Shown piece after piece: positions 18,083-27,127 of a DNA stretch of 64,000 nucleotides. Position 1 is the first letter of the stretch. Each line of letters begins with the position of its first letter. Under the pieces are notes generated by a model. The model saw nothing but the letters and a program-made list of their open reading frames with translations. It did not search any database and had not been told where the DNA came from. The position numbers and the translations under genes are program-made. This stretch comes from Bradyrhizobium sp. Ce-3. GTDB taxonomy: Bacteria; Pseudomonadota; Alphaproteobacteria; Rhizobiales; Xanthobacteraceae. The stretch covers positions 698,283-762,282 of the forward strand of contig NZ_BQUV01000003.1 in NCBI RefSeq assembly GCF_022835695.1, written 5' to 3'.

Positions 18083-18778
18083 TCACACCTCGAGCCATTC
18101 CTCGCGGACCGCGGCATTCGCCTTGAGCTGGTCGGGGGTGCCTTCGAACACCACGCGGCCGTGGCCCATGATGTAGACCCGGTTCGAGATCTTCATCGCG
18201 ATCGACAGCTTCTGCTCGACCAGCAGGATGGCGACGCCGGCCTTGGCGATCCGCGCGATCAGCTCGCCGACCTGCTGCACGATCAGCGGCGCCAGACCCT
18301 CGGTCGGTTCGTCGATCATCATCAATTCGGGATCACCGAGCAGCGTGCGGCAGGTGGTCAGCATCTGCTTCTCGCCGCCCGACAGCACGCCGGCCGGCGT
18401 GTCGGCGCGGCGGGCGAGGTTGGGGAACATGTCCAGCATCTCTTGCAGCCGCCACTTGCCGGGGCGGCGCGGGTCCTTGATGCCGAGGATCAGGTTCTGC
18501 CGCACCGTCAGGCTCGGGAAGATGTCGCGGTGCTCGGGCACGTAGCCGAGGCCGAGGCGGGCGATCTTGTGGCTCGGCAGGCCCGCAATGTCCTGGCCCT
18601 TGAAGCGGATGGTGCCCTGCGGCGGCACTTCGCCCATGATGGCCTTGACGGTGGTGGAGCGGCCGACGCCGTTGCGGCCGAGCAGGCTGACCACCTCGCC
18701 GGCGGCGATGTCGAGATCGACGCCCTGCAGGATGTGGCTCTTGCCGTAATAGGCGTGAAGATTCCTGACCTCGAGCAT
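18083..18778 (-). CDS. livF: Branched-chain amino acid ABC transporter ATP-binding protein LivF, Walker A lysine replaced
   Basis: A 231-residue LivF-type ATPase, last gene of the livKHMGF set. Signature LSGGEKQM (131-138) and Walker B LMMIDEPTEG are intact. Walker A reads GRNGVGRST, so the catalytic lysine is arginine (Arg40); the codon is CGC on the minus strand and unambiguous. The H-loop position is Gln (VEQ), which is normal for LivF. ATG 18778 overlaps the livG stop (ATGA). A 1.5-kb open frame to 19618 exists only because the upstream gene happens to be open in this frame. See findings for the matching defect in LivG. Confidence 0.92.
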   Translation of the reverse strand: MLEVRNLHAYYGKSHILQGVDLDIAAGEVVSLLGRNGVGRSTTVKAIMGEVPPQGTIRFKGQDIAGLPSHKIARLGLGYVPEHRDIFPSLTVRQNLILGIKDPRRPGKWRLQEMLDMFPNLARRADTPAGVLSGGEKQMLTTCRTLLGDPELMMIDEPTEGLAPLIVQQVGELIARIAKAGVAILLVEQKLSIAMKISNRVYIMGHGRVVFEGTPDQLKANAAVREEWLEV

Positions 18779-19527
18779 CAGTCGACCTCCTCGCCGAGAT
18801 AGGCTTCCTTGACCTTCGGATTGCCGCGGATCTCCTCCGGCGTGCCGGAAGCGATGATGTGGCCGTAGACCAGCACCGAGATGCGATCGGCGAGGCCGAA
18901 CACCACGCTCATGTCGTGCTCGACGATCACGAGCGTGCGTCCTTCGGTGAGGCGGCGGATCAGTGCGACGGCGCGCTCGGTCTCGGCGTGGCTCATGCCC
19001 GCGGTCGGCTCGTCCAGCATGATGACGCTGGCGCCGCCGGCGATCGTGATGCCGATCTCGAGCTCGCGCTGCTCGGCATAGGTCAGGAGACCCGCCGGCA
19101 CGTCGCGGCGATGGCTGAGATGAATGTCGTCGAGGATCTGCGCGGTGCGCTGCTTCACTTCGGGCAGAGTGTCGACGTTCTTCCAGAATGCGTAGCGGTG
19201 GCCGGTCGCCCACAGCACGGCGCAGCGGACGTTCTCCCACACCGTCATGCGGGCGAACACGTTGGTGACCTGGAACGAGCGCGACAGCCCGCGGCGGTTG
19301 ATCTCGAATGGCCGCAGGCCGGAAGTGACCTCGCCGTTGAGGCGGATCTCGCCCGAGGTCGGCTTGATGTGGCCGGAGATCAGGTTGAACGTCGTCGACT
19401 TGCCGGCGCCGTTCGGGCCGATGATGGCGTGACGCTCGCCCTTGGCGACGCTGAGGTTGAGGTCGCGAATGATCTGGACGTTGCCGAAGCTCTTCTCGAC
19501 GGCGTTGACTTGGATGGCTGCGGTCAT
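18778..19527 (-). CDS. livG: Branched-chain amino acid ABC transporter ATP-binding protein LivG, atypical signature
   Basis: A 249-residue LivG-type ATPase with canonical Walker A GPNGAGKST (Lys43), Walker B IMLDEPTAGM (Glu173) and H-loop VEHDM (His204). The signature that should read L-S/A-Y-G-[EQ]-Q is LTYAEQRELEIG (148-159): glycine is alanine. It overlaps LivM upstream and LivF downstream by one ATGA each. With LivF it makes the cytoplasmic heterodimer powering a Liv/urea/amide-type importer. Confidence 0.92.
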   Translation of the reverse strand: MTAAIQVNAVEKSFGNVQIIRDLNLSVAKGERHAIIGPNGAGKSTTFNLISGHIKPTSGEIRLNGEVTSGLRPFEINRRGLSRSFQVTNVFARMTVWENVRCAVLWATGHRYAFWKNVDTLPEVKQRTAQILDDIHLSHRRDVPAGLLTYAEQRELEIGITIAGGASVIMLDEPTAGMSHAETERAVALIRRLTEGRTLVIVEHDMSVVFGLADRISVLVYGHIIASGTPEEIRGNPKVKEAYLGEEVD

Positions 19528-20816
19528 GCGAGATACCCCCGATCACGGGCCACCGTCGCGGCGCGATCCCAGGCTTCCGCGACGCGCCGCCAGGTGATGC
19601 GGGCGACCAGGAAGCCACCGATCACCAGGACCGCCGCGGCCGCCCAGGTGGTCGGCGCGGTCGCGACGAAGGGAATGCCGAGCAGCTTGATGGCGTCGCC
19701 GCCGGAAAACCGCGCGACGGTTTCGATGGTCAGGATGATGCCGAGCGCCAGCGCCAGCGTCGGGATCGCCGCAACCAGATAGGACGGGATCACGGTGCCG
19801 AGCGTGCCGGCGCGGATCAGCGGACGGTGCTTCATCAGGATGCCGGCGATGCCGCCCGGCGCGAACATCACGATGCCGATGAAGATGACGCCGAAATAGA
19901 GCTGCCAGACCGAGGTCACGCTGGTCAGGCCGAGCTGCAGATAGGTCACCAGGATGGCGCCGAGGATCGGGCCGAAGAAATAGGCGGTGCCGCCGATGAA
20001 CGCCGAGAACAGCACCAGGCCCGATTGCGTCGCGCCGAGATAGGCCGAATTGGCGATCTCGAAATTGATCGCGGTCAGGCCGCCGGCGATGCCGGCGAAG
20101 AAGCCGGCGAACATGTAGGCGAGATAGCGCACCACATGCGGATCGTAGCCGATGAACTCGACGCGCTCCGGATTGTCGCGCACCGCGTTGCAGATGCGCC
20201 CGAGCGGCGTGCGGGTCAGCGCGTACATCGCGATCGCCGACACCATCACCCAGAATGCGATCAGATAGTAGACCTGGATCTGCGGCCCGAAGGTCCAGCC
20301 GAACATCGGCATCAGCGAGGTGCGGTCGGTGGTGATGCCGGACTCGCCGCCGAACACGCTGCGCAGGATCAGCGACGACGAGGCGACCAGCTCGCCGATG
20401 CCGAGCGAGATCATCGCAAACACGGTGCCGGCGCGCTTGGTCATGACCCAGCCGACCAGCAACGCGAACGCCATGCCGCCGATGCCGCCGGCCAGCGGGA
20501 TCACCGGCAGCGGGATCGGCCAGTTGTGGCTGGCGACCGCGTTCATGACATGCACGGCGAGGAAGCCGCCGAGGCCGTATTGCACGGCGTGTCCGAACGA
20601 CAAGAGGCCGGTCTGGCCGAGCAGGATGTTGTAGGACAGCGCGAAGATGATCGCGATGCCGATCAGGCTGAACGAGGTCAGCGAGCCGCCCGACGAGAAG
20701 ATCAGCGGCAGCACGACGAGCGCGATCGCGCCCAGCAGCCAGACGCCATAGAAGCTCAGGGCGCCGCCGGGCTCCTGCTTCGCCGCGGCAATTGAGGGCG
20801 TGGGAGCGTTGCTCAT
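19524..20816 (-). CDS. livM: Branched-chain amino acid ABC transporter permease LivM
   Basis: A 430-residue inner-membrane permease, longer than the usual 320-360 because it has a C-terminal extension of about 80 residues with two additional hydrophobic helices after IPSYLVAAIPTLALALGIIL. The core has the LivM hallmarks SYNILLGQTGLLSFGHA and the cytoplasmic loop TPLGRICNAVRDNPERVEFIGYD, followed by ILGAILVTYLQ. Overlaps LivH upstream (ATGA at 20813-20816). Substrates could include branched-chain amino acids or amides; the membrane genes alone do not tell. Confidence 0.92.
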   Translation of the reverse strand: MSNAPTPSIAAAKQEPGGALSFYGVWLLGAIALVVLPLIFSSGGSLTSFSLIGIAIIFALSYNILLGQTGLLSFGHAVQYGLGGFLAVHVMNAVASHNWPIPLPVIPLAGGIGGMAFALLVGWVMTKRAGTVFAMISLGIGELVASSSLILRSVFGGESGITTDRTSLMPMFGWTFGPQIQVYYLIAFWVMVSAIAMYALTRTPLGRICNAVRDNPERVEFIGYDPHVVRYLAYMFAGFFAGIAGGLTAINFEIANSAYLGATQSGLVLFSAFIGGTAYFFGPILGAILVTYLQLGLTSVTSVWQLYFGVIFIGIVMFAPGGIAGILMKHRPLIRAGTLGTVIPSYLVAAIPTLALALGIILTIETVARFSGGDAIKLLGIPFVATAPTTWAAAAVLVIGGFLVARITWRRVAEAWDRAATVARDRGYLA

Positions 20817-21760
20817 GACTCGCGCGTCCCCAACAGGCCCATCGGGCGGAAGATCAACACCAGCACCAGCAGCACGTAGGGCAGGATCGGCGCGATCTGC
20901 GCGATCGTGACGTTCCAGATGTCGGTGAGCGGCGAGGGGCCGAGGCTTGGATCGAGCGGACCGAACACGCTGGCGAGCGAGCCGTTGAGCGCGACCGCAA
21001 AGGTCTGGATCAACCCGATCAGCAGCGAAGCGACGAAGGCGCCGGGCAGCGAGCCGAGGCCGCCGAACACGATGACGACGAACAGGATCGGGCCGAGCAG
21101 CGCGGCCATGTCGGACTGCGTCACCAGCGAGGGGCCGGCGATAACGCCGGCGAGGCCCGCCAGCGCGCTGCCGACGCCGAACACCAGCATGAAGACGCGG
21201 CCGACATTGTGGCCGAGATGGCCGACCATGCTGGGATGGGTCAGCGCGGCCTGCACGATGAGGCCGACCCGCGTCCGCTTCAGCGTGACCAGCAGCGCGA
21301 TGAAGATCACGACGGAGACCACGAGCATGAAGATCTTGTAGGCGGGGTAGTTGGTCGAGAACACGGTGAAGGCCGGGAAGTCGAGCGCCGCCGGGACCCG
21401 ATAGTCGACCGGGCTCTTGCCCCAGATCATCGAGACGATCTCCTCGATGGCGAAGGCGAGCCCGAAGGTCAGCAGCAGCTCGGCGACATGGCCGTGCTTG
21501 TGGGTGTTGCGCAGGCCGTAGCGCTCGACGCCCATGCCGACCACGCCGACCAGGAGCGGTGCGATCACCAGCGCCGGCCAGAAGCCGATCCAGCGGGTGA
21601 GCTGATAGCCGAAGAACGCGCCCAGCATGTAGAAGCTCGCATGCGCGAAGTTGAGCACGCCCATCATGCTGAAGATGACGGTGAGCCCGCTGGACAGCAG
21701 AAACAACAGCATGCCGAACAGCACGCCGTTGAGCGTCGAGATGACGATGAGTTCAGCCAC
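20813..21760 (-). CDS. livH: Branched-chain amino acid ABC transporter permease LivH
   Basis: A 315-residue permease starting with GTG at 21760. The N-terminal segment SSGLTVIFSMMGVLNFAHASFYMLG is typical of LivH, as are a conserved FGGLGSLPGAFVASLLIGL loop and the final IFRPMGLLG. Around eight hydrophobic helices are visible. It is separated from the binding-protein gene by 134 bases that contain a long stem-loop, which probably lowers expression of the membrane genes relative to the binding protein. Confidence 0.92.
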   Translation of the reverse strand: MAELIVISTLNGVLFGMLLFLLSSGLTVIFSMMGVLNFAHASFYMLGAFFGYQLTRWIGFWPALVIAPLLVGVVGMGVERYGLRNTHKHGHVAELLLTFGLAFAIEEIVSMIWGKSPVDYRVPAALDFPAFTVFSTNYPAYKIFMLVVSVVIFIALLVTLKRTRVGLIVQAALTHPSMVGHLGHNVGRVFMLVFGVGSALAGLAGVIAGPSLVTQSDMAALLGPILFVVIVFGGLGSLPGAFVASLLIGLIQTFAVALNGSLASVFGPLDPSLGPSPLTDIWNVTIAQIAPILPYVLLVLVLIFRPMGLLGTRES

Positions 21761-21849
21761 GGCGCACCCGCTTGAGACCGGAACGGTTCACGTGATCAAA
21801 GACCTGTCGGTGAAATGAACTCCGGCACACCACGCTGCCGGAAGACGAA

Positions 21850-21879
21850 CGCCCCCGCAACCCCGTGGTCGCGGAGGCG
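21850..21879 (-). terminator. Stem-loop between livK and livH (attenuator or transcript stabiliser)
   Basis: On the minus strand CGCCTCCGCGACC pairs with GGTTGCGGGGGCG over 13 positions (G-U pairs allowed) around a four-base loop. No proper U-run follows, so it is more likely a partial terminator or 3'-end protector of the abundant livK message than a full stop. Confidence 0.6.
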
Positions 21880-21894
21880 CCTTGCGGTGGCCGA

Positions 21895-23133
21895 TCAGGG
21901 CCGCTTCATGTTGCAGGTGGTCGGAAGCATGGTCTGATCGGTGTCGATCTTGGAGACGATGCGCCAGCCCCAGCCGGTGTTTTCCTCGTCGAACGGCTCC
22001 TTGGCCTTGTCGGCCGGCGCGCCGAACGCGGAGATGTAGATCGGCTGGAAGAACTGGTGGTCGTCCTTGCGCATGAAGCCCTCGCCGCCGTCGAACACGT
22101 CGAACTTCATGCCTTCGAGCGCCGCCGCGACCTTCACCGGATCGATCGAATTGGCCTTCTCGGCGGCCGCCTTGAACATCCGCATCTCGTTGACCGCGCG
22201 CGGATACCACACGGAAATGCCGGTCTTGGCGCGGAAGTCCTTCTCGAACTCCATCGCCGCCTTGTTGCCGGAGTTCGGCACGCCTTCGCTGATCTGGAAC
22301 ACCTGGTTCTCGAGGCCGGTCTGCTTGATCGCAGTCGGTCCGCCGGCGCCGCCGGCATAATAGGTGTACCAGTTGACCTTGAGGCCGGCGTCAGCCGCCG
22401 CCTTCAGCAGCAGCGCGAAGTCCTGGCCCCAGTTGCCGGTCACGACGGTGTCGGCACCGGACGCCTTGATCTTGGCGATGTAGGGCGAGAAGTCGGTGAC
22501 CTTGAGCATCGGGTGCAGTTCGTCGCCGACGACCTGGATATCCGGCCGCTTTTCGCCCAGCATCTTGCGCGCCGCGGTCCGCACCGACTGGCCGAACGAA
22601 TAGTCCATGTTGATCAGATAGACCTTCTTGATGGACGGCTGGCCCTTCATGTAGTTGGTCAGCGCTTCCATCTTGATGTCCGAGTTCGCATCCCAGCGGA
22701 AATGCCAGTAGCTGCACTTCTCGTTGGTCATGCTCGGATCGACCGCGGCGTAGTTGAAGTAGAGCACTTCCTTGCCGGGGTTGCGCGAATTGTGCTTGGT
22801 GACGAAATCTTCCAGCGCCGCACCGACCGACGAGCCGTTGCCCTGCGTGATGTAGTGGACGCCGGCGTCGACCGCCTTCTGCGCCTGCACCAGGCTTTCC
22901 TGCGGATTGGTCTTGTTGTCGAGCGGGACGATCTCGACCTTGTGGCCGAGGATGCCGCCCTTGGCGTTCAATTCGTCGGCGAGATACTGGAACGTCTTCA
23001 GGCCGCCTTCGCCAACGCTGGCGCCGCCGCCGGAGAGCGGGTCGATATAGCCGATCTTGATGGTTTCCTGCGCGGACGCCGCGCCTCCCAACACCGTCAG
23101 CGCTGCCGTAGCGGCAACGATCAGCTTACGCAT
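21895..23133 (-). CDS. livK: Branched-chain amino acid/amide ABC transporter substrate-binding protein LivK
   Basis: A 412-residue periplasmic binding protein of the peripla_BP_6 family. Start ATG 23133 follows GGGAG and gives a textbook signal peptide (MRKLIVAATAALTVLGGAASA, cleaved before QETIKIG); an upstream in-frame start at 23187 would spoil it. The mature protein begins IKIGYIDPLSGGGASVGEGG and contains DNKTNPQESLVQAQKAVD and SYGQ-like DYSFGQSV, typical of the family. First gene of the liv operon. Confidence 0.92.
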   Translation of the reverse strand: MRKLIVAATAALTVLGGAASAQETIKIGYIDPLSGGGASVGEGGLKTFQYLADELNAKGGILGHKVEIVPLDNKTNPQESLVQAQKAVDAGVHYITQGNGSSVGAALEDFVTKHNSRNPGKEVLYFNYAAVDPSMTNEKCSYWHFRWDANSDIKMEALTNYMKGQPSIKKVYLINMDYSFGQSVRTAARKMLGEKRPDIQVVGDELHPMLKVTDFSPYIAKIKASGADTVVTGNWGQDFALLLKAAADAGLKVNWYTYYAGGAGGPTAIKQTGLENQVFQISEGVPNSGNKAAMEFEKDFRAKTGISVWYPRAVNEMRMFKAAAEKANSIDPVKVAAALEGMKFDVFDGGEGFMRKDDHQFFQPIYISAFGAPADKAKEPFDEENTGWGWRIVSKIDTDQTMLPTTCNMKRP

Positions 23134-23406
23134 CCTGGTTTCTCCCTTGCTCGTGTTTCTTGATCTTGGCGATCGAAGCCGTCTCATAGCCTCAATTGCC
23201 GAGCCTCCGCAACTTTCGCTTTGAATACTGCGTCAAGTTTTAGCGGAAGGTATTATAATGTTATAGGCTATCCATCAGCTGGGTCCGGCACAATTTTGAA
23301 TTGGCAGTAAACTTTTGGATGAGGGCACGCGCTGGTTTCCGGTCGGGAACCAGTGCCATTCCGTGGTCAGGGGGAGGGAGAAGGTCGGATCGCGGCCGTG
23401 GCGGAT

Positions 23407-24633
23407 CTAGCCCGGAAGCCGGCGCGGCTTGAGGCCCGCGAGAAACAGCCGCGCGAAATGATCTGCGATCTCTGCCGGAGACCAGTCGCGCCTGGTCTTG
23501 AACCAGATCGGATACCAATGGCCCATTCCGGTCAGGATGCGCTCCGCAAAGTATGTATCGATGCGGCGGAAGCGGCCCTCGTCGATCCAGCGCTGATAGC
23601 TGTTCTGGTCCTCCCGGATCGTCGCCAGCACGTCGCCGACATAGGCCTTGCGGTCGACGTCGCTGAGATAGTTGATGTTGTGGTAGGTCGCCTTCGGGCC
23701 GCACGGCGTGTCGTGCAGCATCAAGAGCAAGCGGATGCGCTGCACGATCTGATCGAATGCGCCGAGGCGCTGGGCTTGCAGATGCTCGCGGATGCCGACC
23801 TCGCCGGCGAGCCCGCGTCGCAGGCAGGCCAGCAGCAGGCTCTCTTTCTCGCTGAAATGATAGTAGATGCCGGCGCGCGTCATGCCGGCATCCGCGGCGA
23901 TGCTTTCGAGCGACGTGCCCGACGCGCCCCTGCGGTTGAAGCTGTCGGAAGCAATCGACAGCATCCGGTCGAACTTCGCGGCGCGCTTGTTCAATGCCGC
24001 GCGCGCCGCGAGGAAAGGCGCGATGCTGAGCGGTTCGGGCATCTCGGGGATTGCGATCCCGCGCCGGTAGACGCCGTGCGTGATGATGTCGTCGATCGCA
24101 TCGATTGCCTGCTGGCGCGTGTAGTAGTCGCGTTCGGACAGCCAGAACGGCACCCAGTCGAGGATCGAGATCAGCGCCACCGCCGTCAGCAGCGGTTCGT
24201 CGCAGGCGATCGAGCCGTCGGCAACGCCGCGTTTCAGCACGTCCGCCAGCAGTGCGGCGTTCTGCCAGCGCTTGGCGTGGACCTCACTGCTGTAGGGCGC
24301 GGCCAGCGCATCGATATCGCTGAACAGGATCATGCGCTGGCCTTCGGGCCGCAGCCTGCCGCGGACGAAGCGCCTGACGATCTCGAGCCCGTCGATGCCG
24401 GGCTCGGCGGCCGCCTCGATCTCGTGCCGATAGATTGCAAGGCCCCGCAGATAGCAGTGGAAGATCAGATCTTCCTTGTCGCGGAAATAGTGATACAGCG
24501 CGCCCGGCACGGCCCGCACCGACGCCGCGACCTGCTCCATCGTGACGTTCGCGTAGGAGTGGCGGGCAAACAGCCGGGACGCCGAGACGAGGATTTCTTC
24601 AGCCCGATCCGTCGGGTCGGCGGCGACTTGCAA
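23407..24633 (-). CDS. Tandem TetR regulator with two DNA-binding domains in one chain
   Basis: A 408-residue protein made of two TetR units. The first helix-turn-helix (about 10-58) ends in VPGALYHYFRDKEDLI and the second (about 218-265) in MTRAGIYYHFSEKESLL; each is followed by its own ligand-type helical domain. The only start with a good ribosome site is TTG 24633, preceded at nine bases by GGAAGGG. The gene lies between livK (same strand, downstream) and a divergent PanE-like gene, 122 bases away, so either may be controlled by it. A duplicated regulator on one polypeptide could bind a four-half-site operator as a pseudo-dimer. Confidence 0.85.
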   Translation of the reverse strand: MQVAADPTDRAEEILVSASRLFARHSYANVTMEQVAASVRAVPGALYHYFRDKEDLIFHCYLRGLAIYRHEIEAAAEPGIDGLEIVRRFVRGRLRPEGQRMILFSDIDALAAPYSSEVHAKRWQNAALLADVLKRGVADGSIACDEPLLTAVALISILDWVPFWLSERDYYTRQQAIDAIDDIITHGVYRRGIAIPEMPEPLSIAPFLAARAALNKRAAKFDRMLSIASDSFNRRGASGTSLESIAADAGMTRAGIYYHFSEKESLLLACLRRGLAGEVGIREHLQAQRLGAFDQIVQRIRLLLMLHDTPCGPKATYHNINYLSDVDRKAYVGDVLATIREDQNSYQRWIDEGRFRRIDTYFAERILTGMGHWYPIWFKTRRDWSPAEIADHFARLFLAGLKPRRLPG

Positions 24634-24755
24634 GCTCGAATGCCCTTCCTGATCGCGGAACGAAAATCCGCACGCGAGATAATCCCCTTGGCAGCCGCTT
24701 GTCGATCTGCGATAGACGGTGGCATACCATACACCAGCGGTCTTTTGGAGAGAGC

Positions 24756-25820
24756 ATGGCGCGCAACATTCTGATCCTTGGAGCTTCCTACGGCTCCCTG
24801 CTGGGGACCAAGCTTCTGATGGCGGGTCACAACGTGTCGCTGGTGTGCCGCAAGAACACCGCCGACCTGATCAATCGCGAAGGCACCGAGGTTCGGATCA
24901 AGCTGCGCGACGAGAAGGAGCACCGCTCGATCTTCTCGCGCGACCTGCCCGGCAAGCTCGACGCCGTCACGCCCGCCGATGTCGACGTGTCGCGCTACGA
25001 CATGGTTGGCCTCGCGATGCAGGAGCCGCAATACACCAACCACACGGTTCGCGTGCTGATGATCAAGATCGCGGCGGCGAAGCTGCCGTGTCTCTCGATC
25101 ATGAACATGCCGCCGCTGCCGTATCTGAAGCGGATCCCCGCGCTCGCCGGCATGGACCTCGAGGAGGCCTATACCAACGCGCAGGTCTGGGAGCGCTTCG
25201 AGCCGGGCCTCGTCACGCTGTGCTCGCCGGACCCGCAGGCGTTCCGTCCGCCGGAGGAGAAGGCCAATGTGCTGCATGTCGGCCTGCCGACCAACTTCAA
25301 GGCTTCGGCCTTCGCCGACGACAAGCACAACAAGGTGCTGCGCGAGCTCGAAGCCGACATCGACGCGGTGACGCTCGACGGCCAGGACGTGCCGGTGAAG
25401 CTGAAGGTGTTCGATTCGCTGTTCGTGCCGCTGGCAAAGTGGTCGATGCTGCTGACCGGCAATTACCGCTGCATCACGCCATCAGAGCCGCAATCGATCC
25501 GCGACGCCGTGCACGGCGACCTGACGCGCTCGCAGGCGATCTATGACCATGTCGACGGCATTGCCCGCAAGCTCGGCGCCGACCCGGCGGACCAGGTGCC
25601 GTTCGCGAAATACGCCAAGGCGGCGGAAAGCCTGCTCAAGCCGTCCTCGGCGGCTCGCGCGGTCGCCGCCGGCGCGCCGTTCATCGAGCGCGTCGATTTG
25701 CTAGTGAAGCTGATCTCGCACCAGCTCGGCACGCCGAGCGCCGAGATCGACCGCACGGTGGAGACCGTCGATCAGAAGCTGAACGAGAAGATCGTGCAGG
25801 GCGGCTCCGGCGCGGAGTGA
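24756..25820 (+). CDS. Ketopantoate reductase (PanE/ApbA)-like dehydrogenase
   Basis: A 354-residue protein with an N-terminal Rossmann fold (LILGASYGSLLGTKLLMAGHNV, about 4-25) like PanE/ApbA 2-dehydropantoate 2-reductases. The C-terminal helical half (about 200-354) is only loosely similar and the classical catalytic Lys/Glu motifs are not obvious to me, so I would not call it PanE. ATG 24756 follows GGAGAGAGC. Alternative: a member of the opine/octopine dehydrogenase-like group. Divergent from the tandem TetR, which probably regulates it. Confidence 0.75.
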   Translation: MARNILILGASYGSLLGTKLLMAGHNVSLVCRKNTADLINREGTEVRIKLRDEKEHRSIFSRDLPGKLDAVTPADVDVSRYDMVGLAMQEPQYTNHTVRVLMIKIAAAKLPCLSIMNMPPLPYLKRIPALAGMDLEEAYTNAQVWERFEPGLVTLCSPDPQAFRPPEEKANVLHVGLPTNFKASAFADDKHNKVLRELEADIDAVTLDGQDVPVKLKVFDSLFVPLAKWSMLLTGNYRCITPSEPQSIRDAVHGDLTRSQAIYDHVDGIARKLGADPADQVPFAKYAKAAESLLKPSSAARAVAAGAPFIERVDLLVKLISHQLGTPSAEIDRTVETVDQKLNEKIVQGGSGAE

Positions 25821-25958
25821 CGCGCGCTGATGGCGGGGGCAGCAACGCCCTCGCCATGCATCGGCGATCGGCAAGGCGCGCGATTGCGGCCGCCGAACGC
25901 ATGGCTCGGCCCTGTCCGCTGAGGTAGGCTCACCCAGCTGCGGTTGGGAGCCACCGAC

Positions 25959-26153
25959 ATGCCGATCAAATCGCTTCCTCACCTTGCCATCTACGGCGAC
26001 CTCGATCGCGCCCGCGACATCCTGCGCGCCTGGCAGCCGCTCGACCATCTCTCTCCAGACGACGCCGAGATCGTCGTGAAGGCGATCGCCGAAGGCATCG
26101 CCCGCGGCCGCCGGCACGGACTCGAGATGGGGCAGTGCCATCTGGCGGCGTAG
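25959..26153 (+). CDS. Small hypothetical protein
   Basis: A 64-residue protein beginning MPIKSLPHLAIYGDLD, with GGGAG eight bases before ATG 25959. No signal peptide or membrane segment; it is an acidic/basic helical protein (RARDILRAWQPLDHLSPDDAEIVVKAIAEGI). It stands alone between the PanE-like gene and a repeat pair. The ribosome site and rhizobial codon use support it; function unknown. Confidence 0.55.
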   Translation: MPIKSLPHLAIYGDLDRARDILRAWQPLDHLSPDDAEIVVKAIAEGIARGRRHGLEMGQCHLAA

Positions 26154-26200
26154 GCGGCACGCCCAGCATTGATAGCGCACGTCAGGTGAGCACGCCGCTC

Positions 26201-26375
26201 GGGCTCCCTCTCCCCTTGCGGGAGAGGGTGGGGAGAGGGGTGGCCCCGGGCGAGACGATCGACATGAAGTCAGCGCCCGCAATCTCGGCTCCGTGCCGCG
26301 TGCTCGACTGAGTGGAGAGAGTTCGCCGTGTGGCACCCTTCTCCCCACCCTCCCCCGCAAGGGGAGAGGGAGCCC
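26201..26375. repeat. Inverted pair of REP-like palindromes
   Basis: Copy 1 (26201-26243) reads GGGCTCCCTCTCCCCTTGCG and continues as GGAGAGGGTGGGGAG; copy 2 (26331-26375) is the same sequence in reverse orientation with a few changes. About 87 bases separate them. Each copy is itself a hairpin (CCCTCTCC/GGAGAGGG). This resembles the paired REP/BIME layout and continues the series found at 29996 and 45881. Confidence 0.75.
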
Positions 26376-26420
26376 ATCCGCCGGTGGCTCCATCACATGA
26401 CGGAGCCCCTCGAAGCGCGG

Positions 26421-26840
26421 CTAGCCCTCATGCTCCACGGCCAAGATCGTCACCGCGCGCGTCTGGTGGCTCGGCGTCTGGAAATCGATGGTCTGGCCGA
26501 CCGACAATCCGATCAGCGCGGCGCCGACCGGGGTCAGCACCGAGACGCGGCGCAGCGCGATGTCGGCTTCGTGCGGATAGACCAGCACGACTTCCCTGAC
26601 ATCGCCGGTCTCGTCGTCGCGATAGCGCACGCACGAGCCCATGCGGACCACGTCGTGCAGCTCGGCATCGTCGTCGACGAGTTGGGCCCGGTCGGTCTCG
26701 CGGGCGAGGAACTGGGCGACGCGCGGAAACACCGCCATGCTGGAATCGGCCAGCGCGCTGAGGCGATGCGCTTCGCTCGCGGTGATCACGATCGGTGGCA
26801 ATGCGGCGGCGGCAAAGCTGTTCTGAATGTGTCGGGTCAT
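26421..26840 (-). CDS. rnk: Nucleoside diphosphate kinase regulator (Rnk-like, GreA/GreB C-terminal domain)
   Basis: A 139-residue protein with a short N-terminal coiled region and a C-terminal FKBP-like GreA/GreB domain: VRMGSCVRYRDDETGDVREVVLVYPHEAD, then ISVLTPVGAALIGL-like block VSVLTPVGAALIGLSVGQTIDF. This is the Rnk arrangement, in which the coiled coil is too short to reach the RNA polymerase channel like GreA. Family role: regulator of nucleoside diphosphate kinase/RNA polymerase-binding factor. Lies on the minus strand between repeats and the chrA pair. Confidence 0.85.
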   Translation of the reverse strand: MTRHIQNSFAAAALPPIVITASEAHRLSALADSSMAVFPRVAQFLARETDRAQLVDDDAELHDVVRMGSCVRYRDDETGDVREVVLVYPHEADIALRRVSVLTPVGAALIGLSVGQTIDFQTPSHQTRAVTILAVEHEG

Positions 26841-27127
26841 GTCGGATGATCTTTGCGGTTGATCGGAGACGCACCAATGCCGGCGCGCGGATCTCTCGCG
26901 CGACGCGACAAGCTGAAATGATTGGGATGACGTTCAGGGAATCCGGACGGCGCGCGATCGCCGGCCGGCTAATTGCCTGCGTGCAGACGTCCGGCGCGCA
27001 AGCCGAGGCGCGCAATGCGGGTGTCGATGCTCAACATGTCGATCATGGCACCATCAACATAGCCGCTCGTGACGCCGCATCCATTGCGGCGAAAGCGCGC
27101 ACGCGCGATCGCCGCAGCAGCCTTGCG

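Noticed and set aside
18083-19618. Possible LivG-LivF fusion protein (511 codons)
   Set aside because: The N-terminal part is livG read in a different frame; livF has its own ATG overlapping the livG stop.
26201-26375. CRISPR-like array because of repeated CCCTCTCCCC blocks
   Set aside because: Repeats are inverted, only two in number and palindromic, with no regular spacers; these are REP-like elements.
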